A stretch of DNA of 5,655 nt from Clostridium sp. CAG:967 (GCA_000433095.1 HF991443.1:1-5655); one strand, 5' to 3'. Counted from the stretch's first letter, positions 1 to 5,554 are shown. The notes: generated by a model not told the origin, from the letters alone. Numbers and translations: made by a program.

Positions 1-3
1 CTG

Positions 4-9
4 CTCCTT
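4..9 (-). promoter_or_regulatory. Shine-Dalgarno of a divergent gene lying off the left edge
   Basis: Read on the minus strand, positions 9 to 4 give AAGGAG, a near-perfect Shine-Dalgarno core, followed by CAG before the window ends. Together with the minus-strand extended -10 at 34-42, this suggests that a gene transcribed leftwards starts within a few bases outside the window. The start codon itself is not visible, so the gene cannot be identified. Confidence 0.5.
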
Positions 10-33
10 AATATAATTCTTTGACACTTAATT

Positions 34-42
34 ATTATAACA
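34..42 (-). promoter_or_regulatory. Extended -10 promoter for the divergent off-window gene
   Basis: The minus strand reads TGTTATAAT, a full TGn-TATAAT extended -10 element. I find no good -35 hexamer 16 to 18 bases upstream, which is tolerated with an extended -10. Transcription would start near position 27, giving a leader of roughly 20 to 30 bases that contains the AAGGAG at 4-9. The same nine bases occur at the prepilin promoter (5582-5590, also minus strand). Confidence 0.5.
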
Positions 43-72
43 TATTTTCGAAAAAAAATCATCTGTTTTTAA

Positions 73-101
73 TTGACAATTGCTCCACAACTTTATATAA
101 T
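73..101 (+). promoter_or_regulatory. Consensus sigma-70 promoter of hisS, leaderless geometry
   Basis: TTGACA at 73-78 and TATAAT at 96-101 are both perfect consensus hexamers separated by exactly 17 bases. Only six bases separate the -10 from the ATG at 108, so initiation 6 to 8 bases downstream of the -10 falls on or next to the start codon. There is no Shine-Dalgarno sequence in front of that ATG. The inferred hisS mRNA is therefore leaderless or nearly so, with no room for a T-box or other leader-based control. Confidence 0.75.
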
Positions 102-107
102 TGCTTT

Positions 108-1349
108 ATGGCTAAAATTATTAATGTAATAAAAGGGACAAAGGACATTTTACCTCAAGACATTGACCGCTGGCACAAACTTGAGAAAAACGCTCTTGAA
201 ATTTTTACAAAATACGGATACAAAGAAATAAGAACCCCTATTTTTGAAGCAACAGAACTTTTTGCAAGGGGTGTAGGCGATACAACAGATATTGTTAATA
301 AAGAAATGTACACCTTTGAAAAAAACGAACGTTCTTTGACACTTCGCCCCGAAAATACCGCAGGTGTTGTCCGCTCCTATATAGAAAACGGAATGGCAAG
401 ATTATCAGCTCCGGTTAAACTATGGTACAAAGGTCCTATGTTCAGATATGAACGCCCTCAGGCAGGAAGACAAAGACAGTTTCATCAGGTCGGAGTTGAA
501 ATGTTCGGGATTAAACAGCCGACTGCCGATGCAGAAGTTATTCTTTTAGCCGTTAACTATTTGAAATCATTAGGATTAAATGATTTGGAAGTGGAAATAA
601 ATTCTCTCGGATGCCCTGTTTGCCGTGAAGAATACAAAAGAAAAATTAAAGAAGTCTTAAAGAGCGAATTTGACAATCTTTGCGAAGACTGCCAAACCCG
701 CTACGAAAAAAATCCTCTAAGACTTTTGGATTGCAAAGTTGATTCGTGCAAGGCTATCTTTGAAAAACCTGAGATACAAAAGGTTATTCAATCCGACTTT
801 ATCTGCGAAGAATGCGCAGAACACTATAAAGAATTAAAACAATATTTAGATGAATTAAATGTAAATTATGTTGAAAATAAACTTCTTGTAAGAGGTTTAG
901 ATTACTATAACAGAACTGTTTTTGAAATCAAATCAAATAATCTCGGTTCACAAAATGCCGTTTGCGGAGGGGGAAGATATGACAGTCTTGTCAAAAATCT
1001 CGGCGGCGAAGATACACCTGCCGTAGGCTGGGCTATGGGTATGGAACGCTTAAATTCTTTACTTTCCGATGTTGAGCCTCAAAAACTTGATGCTTACATT
1101 GTTTCAAATTCGCCTGCCCAAGCATTTAAACTTGCCGAAGAACTCCGCAGTCAGGGAATTAATGTTGAATTTGATCTTGCAAATAAAAAGTTTACCAAAC
1201 AGCTTGAAAAAGCTTCAAAAGTCGCAGATTATGCATTAATTCTCGGTGAAGACGAAATTAACTCCGGTAAAGTTTCTGTCAAAAATTTATCTTCATCAGA
1301 ACAGGTTACAATTGACAGAAAAGATGTTATAATTAAGCTCAAAGGATAA
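108..1349 (+). CDS. hisS: Histidyl-tRNA synthetase
   Basis: A class II aminoacyl-tRNA synthetase that attaches histidine to tRNA-His in the cytoplasm; it is normally a homodimer. The 413 residues are near the usual bacterial length. The N-terminus carries the conserved GTKDILP (10-16). Motif 1 lies near 36-47 and motif 2 is GPMFRYERP at 109-117 followed by GRQRQFHQ (120-127). The histidine-specific loop LVRGLDYYNRTVFE spans 260-273 and motif 3 is GWAMGMERL at 307-315. The anticodon-binding domain follows from about 326. The insertion at 160-240 holds eight cysteines: CxxC pairs at 169/172, 192/195 and 233/236, plus C209 and C214, a likely zinc-ribbon-like site. ATG 108 was chosen because homology begins there and a perfect promoter ends just upstream; the in-frame TTG at 21 would add a non-conserved extension encoded by promoter DNA. 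It is first in an operon with the next two genes. Confidence 0.96.
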   Translation: MAKIINVIKGTKDILPQDIDRWHKLEKNALEIFTKYGYKEIRTPIFEATELFARGVGDTTDIVNKEMYTFEKNERSLTLRPENTAGVVRSYIENGMARLSAPVKLWYKGPMFRYERPQAGRQRQFHQVGVEMFGIKQPTADAEVILLAVNYLKSLGLNDLEVEINSLGCPVCREEYKRKIKEVLKSEFDNLCEDCQTRYEKNPLRLLDCKVDSCKAIFEKPEIQKVIQSDFICEECAEHYKELKQYLDELNVNYVENKLLVRGLDYYNRTVFEIKSNNLGSQNAVCGGGRYDSLVKNLGGEDTPAVGWAMGMERLNSLLSDVEPQKLDAYIVSNSPAQAFKLAEELRSQGINVEFDLANKKFTKQLEKASKVADYALILGEDEINSGKVSVKNLSSSEQVTIDRKDVIIKLKG

Positions 1350-1354
1350 AAAAT

Positions 1355-1702
1355 ATGGTTAAATCTGTTGATGAAGTAATTTTAAAGCTTTCAAAAGCTT
1401 TTAACAGAATTTTTAATGACTTTAAAGGAATGTATCTTTTCGGTACTTTTCTTGACGGGAAAATGCATGAAGGCGAAGATATCGAGCTTGCCGCAATCTT
1501 TGAAATAGAAGACAAATCCAAACGTGAACAAATCTGGCCGATAATCGGTAAAATTGAAACTGAAATGGATGTTTGCATTGATTTGTACCCCTATACGGAA
1601 GAAAGTTTTAAACAAGATGAAGAAATTTACGAAGAAGTAATGGCAGAAGGCATCTTCTATAACGAAAAAGGGGAGCGGCTACGCTCCACACGACACAGGT
1701 AG
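1355..1702 (+). CDS. Small nucleotidyltransferase-fold (MNT-like) protein, altered catalytic signature
   Basis: A 115-residue protein with the layout of minimal nucleotidyltransferases of the polymerase-beta superfamily. The strand-turn YLFGT (27-31) is followed, at exactly the spacing of the family signature GS-x10-DxD, by DIEL (42-45), so the signature reads GT-x10-DxE. A third acidic site lies in DVCIDLYPYT (72-81), and EVMAEGIFY (94-102) resembles the family's C-terminal helix. The Ser-to-Thr and second Asp-to-Glu changes leave activity uncertain. Substrate is unknown; relatives act as antitoxins or small-molecule or protein nucleotidylyltransferases. The start is supported by AAAGGA at 1341-1346, eight bases before the ATG, and the gene lies five bases after the hisS stop, so co-transcription is likely. 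No HEPN partner is adjacent. The last ten residues (GERLRSTRHR) come from a GC-rich hairpin region unlike the rest of the gene. Fold call fairly sure, function unknown. Confidence 0.75.
   Translation: MVKSVDEVILKLSKAFNRIFNDFKGMYLFGTFLDGKMHEGEDIELAAIFEIEDKSKREQIWPIIGKIETEMDVCIDLYPYTEESFKQDEEIYEEVMAEGIFYNEKGERLRSTRHR
1672..1687 (-). terminator. GC-rich hairpin, possible minus-strand terminator
   Basis: GGAGCG (1672-1677) and CGCTCC (1682-1687) form a perfect six-pair stem with a four-base loop. Read on the minus strand, the stem is followed by CC and then TTTTT (1670 down to 1666), the arrangement of a short intrinsic terminator. On the plus strand there is no T tract after it. It would stop transcripts coming from the minus-strand porin gene, whose coding region ends at 1936. 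The surrounding 30 bases are about 70% G+C in a strongly AT-rich region, so an inserted repeat is an alternative origin. Confidence 0.4.
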
Positions 1703-1728
1703 TTCAATAAAAAAAAAGAGGAAAACAT

Positions 1729-1926
1729 ATGTCTCAAATCACTATACGTTCAGACAGAAAAGAAGATTACAAATTCTTTTATAAAGGTGACGAAGTAATT
1801 TTAGGTGCAGGAAAAATCATAAGCATTGCAAACGGTCTTAATGATGTAGTTTTACCTACCTGCGCCATGAAAATCATTAACAATCTGATTGTTATAAAAG
1901 AAGACGTAAAACACGACCAAGCTTAA
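1729..1926 (+). CDS. Hypothetical 65-residue protein
   Basis: I do not recognise this protein. It is a 65-residue soluble-looking chain with no signal peptide or membrane segment. It has a charged N-terminus (RSDRKEDYKFF), several short alternating hydrophobic stretches (EVILGAGKIISIANG, KIINNLIVIKE) that suggest a small beta-rich or mixed fold, a single cysteine (C45), and a charged tail. Coding status is supported by a good Shine-Dalgarno (AGAGG at 1717-1721, seven bases before the ATG) and by the tight packing: it begins 26 bases after the nucleotidyltransferase stop and ends nine bases before the convergent porin stop. It is probably the last gene of the hisS transcript. It lacks the RxxxxH pattern of HEPN toxins, so I do not call it a toxin partner of its neighbour. 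Confidence 0.62.
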   Translation: MSQITIRSDRKEDYKFFYKGDEVILGAGKIISIANGLNDVVLPTCAMKIINNLIVIKEDVKHDQA

Positions 1927-1938
1927 AAATTATTTTTA
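1924..1938. terminator. AT-only palindrome over two convergent stop codons
   Basis: TAAAAAT (1924-1930) and ATTTTTA (1932-1938) are perfect inverted arms around one central T. The left end is the TAA of the 65-residue gene and the right end is the complement of the porin TAA. In RNA the hairpin would be weak because it has no G-C pairs and must open its centre to form a loop. It could help bidirectional 3'-end formation, but the stretch may simply reflect base composition. Confidence 0.25.
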
Positions 1939-3339
1939 CAGCAATATTTGCGTACCCAAAATAATTCTGTGGCTGTCTTCCCTGTCCTGATTGTCACAGA
2001 AAACATAATTCAGGATTAAACGCAATGCCTGACCTTTTATGAAGTAATTTATGCCTGCCGTATATTCACGTCTGGTATTGTTGCTTACATTACGATTCGG
2101 GTCAAACTGGTCATAACGTGCAATTAATTGCAGACGGGGATGAACTTTATAACCTAAAGTATAGGCAAAACCGTCGGCTTTGTCCGTACTTACACGTGTG
2201 CCGTTATAACCGTCCGCTATGCCATATTCAAAATTTGTCCATAATCTTTTATACTTATAACCTACGTAAAAAGAGCCCACTGTATAAGTTGTGTTATTAT
2301 GCCCCGCATTTAAGCCGCCGCCTAGAATAAGATTTCCGTATCTCCCGTCTGTCCTGCCGAAAGGCTTAAAATCAACCCACCCTGTAAATTCAGGTCCTGC
2401 AAAAGGGGTATGAAAATATCTGTCGGATGAATTAAACGCAAGGTTATAGTCCACTAAAGAATAATTTCCTATAAGTCTTACCCCGAGTGCACGGGTGGAA
2501 CCGAAATTTCTTGCAATTTGAGAACGGGTTACAAACGGAAGAATATACGAACTTGAACCGCCCTCTTTACCAATCTGGTTCCTTGAATAACCTACTACAA
2601 CTTTATGGTGCGGAATACTGCTGTTGATGATATATGCATCAGCAAAAAAATTCTGCATATAATTTCTTTCGCTCGAAGGTCTTGGATTAATTAAGATTTT
2701 AAAATCGTTTTTGGAATTTCTGAACTTACCGATTGCGCCGAATTGCAAAAAGCCGATATCATAATTGGTATCATAATCCCCTGCATTCCAGCCGGAAGAT
2801 AAATCTCCCTGAAATGCTCCGTAATATTGAACTTTTGAAACAATACCCTTTTGGGGTTTAAAAGTCAGTTCATTGCTTAAAAGATATGAAGGTATATCTG
2901 TTCTGATTATATCTCTGTTAATTATTTTATACAAAAGAGTATCTTCATCTATTTTATTATCATCATTTTTGTCTAAATCAAAATTATCAAATAATGAGAA
3001 TTCAGCCTCAATATTACTTTCAACATCAAAAATTCTTTTGAATAATCCTTCTTCTTTTGCAGTACCGGTCTTTTTAAAATCATTTTCATCATTTTTATCA
3101 ATTAAATCTTCGTTTTCGGGGAGTGAATCATCAATTTCCTGCAAATCAACATCTTCTTTATCAATTTCATTTGATGCATCATTAACAACAGCACCGGCTT
3201 CAAGCTGCGGGGTAACTTCTTTTTTATCTTCAACTGTAACACTCTGCACTTTGGATTTTTTACCGAAAATTTTAGCTTCACACGGCTGTTCTGCGGCAAT
3301 AAAAAATAGTAAAAGTATAATTCCAAAAATTCTGTTCAC
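1936..3339 (-). CDS. Outer-membrane beta-barrel porin, porin O/P (OprP) type
   Basis: A predicted outer-membrane channel of 467 residues from the GTG at 3339. From that start, residues 1-22 are a compact signal peptide (one Arg, a hydrophobic core IIGILL-like stretch, and an A-x-A-type end CEA) cleaved before KIFGKK. Residues about 35-90 are a highly acidic, low-complexity linker. DKNDDNKID near 123-131 resembles a calcium-binding DxNxDxxI loop. From about 150 to the end, alternating strands form the barrel; the C-terminal part (RYDQFDPNRNVSNNTRREYT, then INYFIKGQALRLILNYVF) matches the style of phosphate-selective porin O/P proteins. The substrate cannot be read from sequence. The final residue is Leu rather than the usual Phe. 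An in-frame TTG at 3369 would add ten residues, but neither start has a Shine-Dalgarno; GTG is preferred because it gives the more typical signal peptide and has TATGAT upstream. It is convergent with the hisS unit. Confidence 0.82.
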   Translation of the reverse strand: MNRIFGIILLLFFIAAEQPCEAKIFGKKSKVQSVTVEDKKEVTPQLEAGAVVNDASNEIDKEDVDLQEIDDSLPENEDLIDKNDENDFKKTGTAKEEGLFKRIFDVESNIEAEFSLFDNFDLDKNDDNKIDEDTLLYKIINRDIIRTDIPSYLLSNELTFKPQKGIVSKVQYYGAFQGDLSSGWNAGDYDTNYDIGFLQFGAIGKFRNSKNDFKILINPRPSSERNYMQNFFADAYIINSSIPHHKVVVGYSRNQIGKEGGSSSYILPFVTRSQIARNFGSTRALGVRLIGNYSLVDYNLAFNSSDRYFHTPFAGPEFTGWVDFKPFGRTDGRYGNLILGGGLNAGHNNTTYTVGSFYVGYKYKRLWTNFEYGIADGYNGTRVSTDKADGFAYTLGYKVHPRLQLIARYDQFDPNRNVSNNTRREYTAGINYFIKGQALRLILNYVFCDNQDREDSHRIILGTQILL

Positions 3340-3351
3340 AAATATTAATTT

Positions 3352-3357
3352 ATCATA
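3352..3357 (-). promoter_or_regulatory. Possible -10 for the porin gene
   Basis: The minus strand reads TATGAT (five of six consensus bases), twelve bases before the GTG at 3339. Initiation would leave a leader of only about five bases. I find no convincing -35 at 16 to 18 bases upstream, so this is a weak call that mainly helps to choose between the GTG and TTG starts. Confidence 0.25.
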
Positions 3358-3367
3358 AAATTTATGC

Positions 3368-3383
3368 AAAAAAAAATTTTTTT
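3368..3383. promoter_or_regulatory. A9T7 tract between divergent genes
   Basis: Nine A followed by seven T sit in the short gap between the porin and decarboxylase starts. An-Tn tracts of this length are stiff and intrinsically bent, and often affect promoter strength or binding of nucleoid proteins. It ends four bases before the decarboxylase -10 candidate at 3388. The tract is seen directly; any regulatory role is inferred. Confidence 0.35.
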
Positions 3384-3387
3384 AGTG

Positions 3388-3393
3388 TATATT
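3388..3393 (+). promoter_or_regulatory. Probable -10 of the decarboxylase gene, leaderless geometry
   Basis: TATATT (five of six consensus bases) lies seven bases before the ATG at 3401, matching the hisS arrangement. No -35 better than three of six matches appears at the right distance, where TGCAAA (3365-3370) is the best available. No Shine-Dalgarno precedes the ATG. A leaderless or nearly leaderless mRNA is the simplest reading, with lower certainty than for hisS. Confidence 0.4.
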
Positions 3394-3400
3394 AATTATT

Positions 3401-4846
3401 ATGACAAATGTAACAAAAAGAACAATGAATAAAACCAACGAAAATAAATATACTAAAATTAAAGCCCCGATTGTAGAAGCTCTGAAAAAAACTTATGAAA
3501 AGCCCTCATACCAGTTTCATATTCCGGGACACACAAAGGGCAACGGTTCTTTGCCTGAATTCAGAAAACTAATAGGCAAAAAAGCTTTATGTATTGATAC
3601 AACCGATGAGTTTGACGGTCTTGGTACCCTTCACCCTGCAACGGGTCCTATAAAAGAAGCGCAGGAACTTGCTGCAAAAGCTTTCGGTGCTAAAAAAACT
3701 TTCTTTTTGCTTAACGGTTCTACAGCAGGAAATCTTGCTCTTGCAATGGGATTGACAAGAAGAGGTCAAAGAATTATTACAAACAGAAACTGCCACCGCT
3801 CAATCCTGACAGGTATGATTATTTCAGGTGCGGAACCTGTATGGCTTATACCTAACAGATTTGAAGACTGGGGTATATGGGGAAATGTTACTCCCGAAAG
3901 CGTTGAAGAAATGCTGAAATCTCATGACAATATCGGTATGGTCTGGATTACAAACCCTACTTATGAAGGAGTTGTTTCCGATATAAAATCAATAGCTGCA
4001 ATTTGCAAAAAACACAACGTTCCGTTAATTGTTGATGAGGCACACGCTTGTCTTTGGAATTTTAACGAACATCTTCCTACCTCTGCTTTAAAACTCGGTG
4101 CTGATGCGGTTGTTCATTCGCTCCACAAAACAGGCGGAAGTATGAGCCAGAGTTCAATGCTCCATATTGCAGAAAATTCCCTGCTTGATGTTGATGCTGT
4201 TGAAAAAGCTTTGAAATTGCTGCATACAACAAGTCCGTCATTAATGCTTCTTGCAAGTCTTGATGCTGCAAGAGCAAACCTTGACAGCCAGCGTGGAAGA
4301 AAACAGCTTGAACGTGCAGTACAAAATGCTAAATTTTTACGCCGTGAAATTGATAAACTTGAACACATCCACCATTTAAAACCTGATTTTGGATACAAAA
4401 CAGATATTACAAAAGTATTCATCAAAGACGACAGACTTTCAGGAAAACGTCTTGAATCTATTTTGGAAATAGATTTTAATATTGAAGTTGAAAGCGCTTC
4501 GGATGCAGGGCTTTTAATACTTTCAAACATAGGAAACACCAGAGCTGATATGCTTTATCTTGTAAAATGTCTTCAAACCATTGATAAGACAAATTATTCG
4601 GATATTTATTATCTTGAAAACAAAAAGCATATGCCTATGTTAACTCCGATAATCAAAATGACTTTGCGTGAAGCATTTTATTCACATAAAGAAACTATTC
4701 CAAAATCAGAGGCAGTAGGAAGAATTTCGGCAGAAGTAATCGCCGAATGTCCTCCGGGGATTGCTGTTCTGCTTCCGGGTGAATTGATTACCGAAGAACA
4801 TATGCCTTATCTTGTGGATTATGATTTTATTGAAGTAATTAAATAA
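3401..4846 (+). CDS. PLP-dependent Orn/Lys/Arg decarboxylase (SpeA-like short type)
   Basis: A fold-type I pyridoxal-phosphate enzyme that decarboxylates a basic amino acid (arginine, lysine or ornithine) to the corresponding di- or polyamine precursor in the cytoplasm. The 481 residues fit the short form typified by Bacillus SpeA. Visible landmarks are FHIPGHTKG (39-47), the cofactor phosphate-binding LNGSTAG (104-110), NCHRS (130-134), VDEAHA (211-216) with the Asp that contacts the pyridine nitrogen, and HSLHKTGGS (239-247), whose K243 forms the Schiff base. The C-terminal domain includes CPPGIAVLLPGELIT. Substrate choice cannot be settled from these motifs; arginine decarboxylase is a reasonable first guess by similarity to SpeA. 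ATG 3401 is taken as the start; ATG 3425 is an in-frame alternative, and neither has a Shine-Dalgarno. It is divergent from the porin and directly abuts the convergent prepilin gene. Confidence 0.92.
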   Translation: MTNVTKRTMNKTNENKYTKIKAPIVEALKKTYEKPSYQFHIPGHTKGNGSLPEFRKLIGKKALCIDTTDEFDGLGTLHPATGPIKEAQELAAKAFGAKKTFFLLNGSTAGNLALAMGLTRRGQRIITNRNCHRSILTGMIISGAEPVWLIPNRFEDWGIWGNVTPESVEEMLKSHDNIGMVWITNPTYEGVVSDIKSIAAICKKHNVPLIVDEAHACLWNFNEHLPTSALKLGADAVVHSLHKTGGSMSQSSMLHIAENSLLDVDAVEKALKLLHTTSPSLMLLASLDAARANLDSQRGRKQLERAVQNAKFLRREIDKLEHIHHLKPDFGYKTDITKVFIKDDRLSGKRLESILEIDFNIEVESASDAGLLILSNIGNTRADMLYLVKCLQTIDKTNYSDIYYLENKKHMPMLTPIIKMTLREAFYSHKETIPKSEAVGRISAEVIAECPPGIAVLLPGELITEEHMPYLVDYDFIEVIK

Positions 4847-4852
4847 TTACTT
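4833..4852. terminator. Inverted repeat spanning abutting stop codons, possible bidirectional terminator
   Basis: AAGTAATTA (4833-4841) and TAATTACTT (4844-4852) are perfect nine-base inverted arms around AA. The decarboxylase TAA (4844-4846) and the prepilin stop (4847-4849 on the plus strand) both lie in the right arm. Downstream on the plus strand a T-rich stretch follows (ATTTTGTTTT at 4855-4864); on the minus strand the flank is AATAAAATC, with no T run. The stem has a single G-C pair, so it is weak as an intrinsic terminator, but no other 3' signal is available because there is no intergenic DNA. Confidence 0.4.
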
Positions 4853-5545
4853 GCATTTTGTTTTAGTATTTATATCCAAATCTTTACAACGCAGGTAATC
4901 CATGTTTTCGTTCATTATAATCCAGCCTGTACACCTGCTCATATCAGTTCCGCTCAGACAATTGTTTTTGAACTCGGTGTTTTCGGTTCCACGAGGGTAT
5001 ATTCTGTACGGATTAATATTAAACACAAATACATTGGAGTTGAAAGTACCGTCAGCTTTACGTGCAGGTTTGTTATCTGTTTTTATATAAAAATCACCGC
5101 AATATGTGTCACTTTTATTAATTCCGTTACCTGTACAGCGTGAAGGCTGTAGCCATATAGCGATTATCTGGGTTCCATCAGCCATAACAAATCCTTTTCC
5201 ACGGGTATTTCGGATAGGTTCATATTCAACCTTCTGCAAATATTTTCCTATAATATTAAAAAACTTTTCATACTGCTCAAGTGAATTATCACTGTAACCA
5301 GAATTGCCTTCCTCATCCTCAGCCAGTTCGGAGTCTTCAAGTCCCCAGGTATCAATTGTACCATTTTCATTTATTGCCATAGTGTAAGCCTGAGAAAATA
5401 CACTATAAAATTTCTTTACACGTGTAACAGTTGCCTGTTCTTTATATTTCTGCACAAGTACAGGTATTGTCATAGCAGCTACAACACCAATAATACCTAA
5501 AGTGATTAATACTTCGGCTAAAGTAAATGCAAATCTTCTTCTCAT
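4847..5545 (-). CDS. Prepilin-type N-terminal cleavage/methylation domain protein (pseudopilin-like)
   Basis: A 232-residue type IV pilin or type II secretion pseudopilin-like protein, exported and anchored through its N-terminal helix. The class III signal is short and basic (MRRRFA) followed by FTLAEVLITLGIIGVVAAMTIP. Cleavage would fall between A6 and F7, leaving Phe at +1 and the key Glu at +5 (E11). The residue at -1 is Ala rather than the usual Gly. After the helix the C-terminal domain carries six cysteines (137, 149, 196, 205, 220, 231), enough for three disulfides, and the motif CTGWIIMNENMDYLRC (205-220). An acidic patch lies at 70-80. The start is supported by GGAG at 5551-5554, five bases upstream. 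No other pilus genes are in view, so it looks like a solitary pilin-like gene; major versus minor pilin cannot be decided. Confidence 0.9.
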   Translation of the reverse strand: MRRRFAFTLAEVLITLGIIGVVAAMTIPVLVQKYKEQATVTRVKKFYSVFSQAYTMAINENGTIDTWGLEDSELAEDEEGNSGYSDNSLEQYEKFFNIIGKYLQKVEYEPIRNTRGKGFVMADGTQIIAIWLQPSRCTGNGINKSDTYCGDFYIKTDNKPARKADGTFNSNVFVFNINPYRIYPRGTENTEFKNNCLSGTDMSRCTGWIIMNENMDYLRCKDLDINTKTKCK

Positions 5546-5554
5546 ACAAACTCC

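Noticed and set aside
21..107. In-frame TTG start that would extend HisRS by 29 residues
   Set aside because: The added residues are not HisRS-like, have no Shine-Dalgarno, and are encoded by the consensus promoter. Family homology begins at the ATG at 108.
1..107. T-box riboswitch controlling hisS
   Set aside because: The inferred leader has essentially zero length, and no T-box-like stem or UGGN-type bulge sequence is evident upstream.
1355..1926. MNT/HEPN toxin-antitoxin pair formed by the nucleotidyltransferase and the 65-residue gene
   Set aside because: The second protein is too short and lacks the HEPN RxxxxH motif, and the pair follows hisS in a housekeeping-type operon.
3270..3339. 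Porin N-terminus read as a lipoprotein signal because a Cys is near the cleavage region
   Set aside because: The residues before the Cys are EQP, which do not fit a lipobox (L-[AS]-[GA]-C). The CEA ending fits signal peptidase I.
2873..3358. Plus-strand open frame of 161 codons opposite the porin N-terminus
   Set aside because: It is a Ser/Leu-rich shadow of the acidic linker codons of the porin gene, with no Shine-Dalgarno and no recognisable domain.
4114..4539. Minus-strand open frame of 141 codons inside the decarboxylase gene
   Set aside because: It lies wholly antisense to a well-supported enzyme gene, and its Ser/Arg/Cys-rich composition is typical of antisense shadows.
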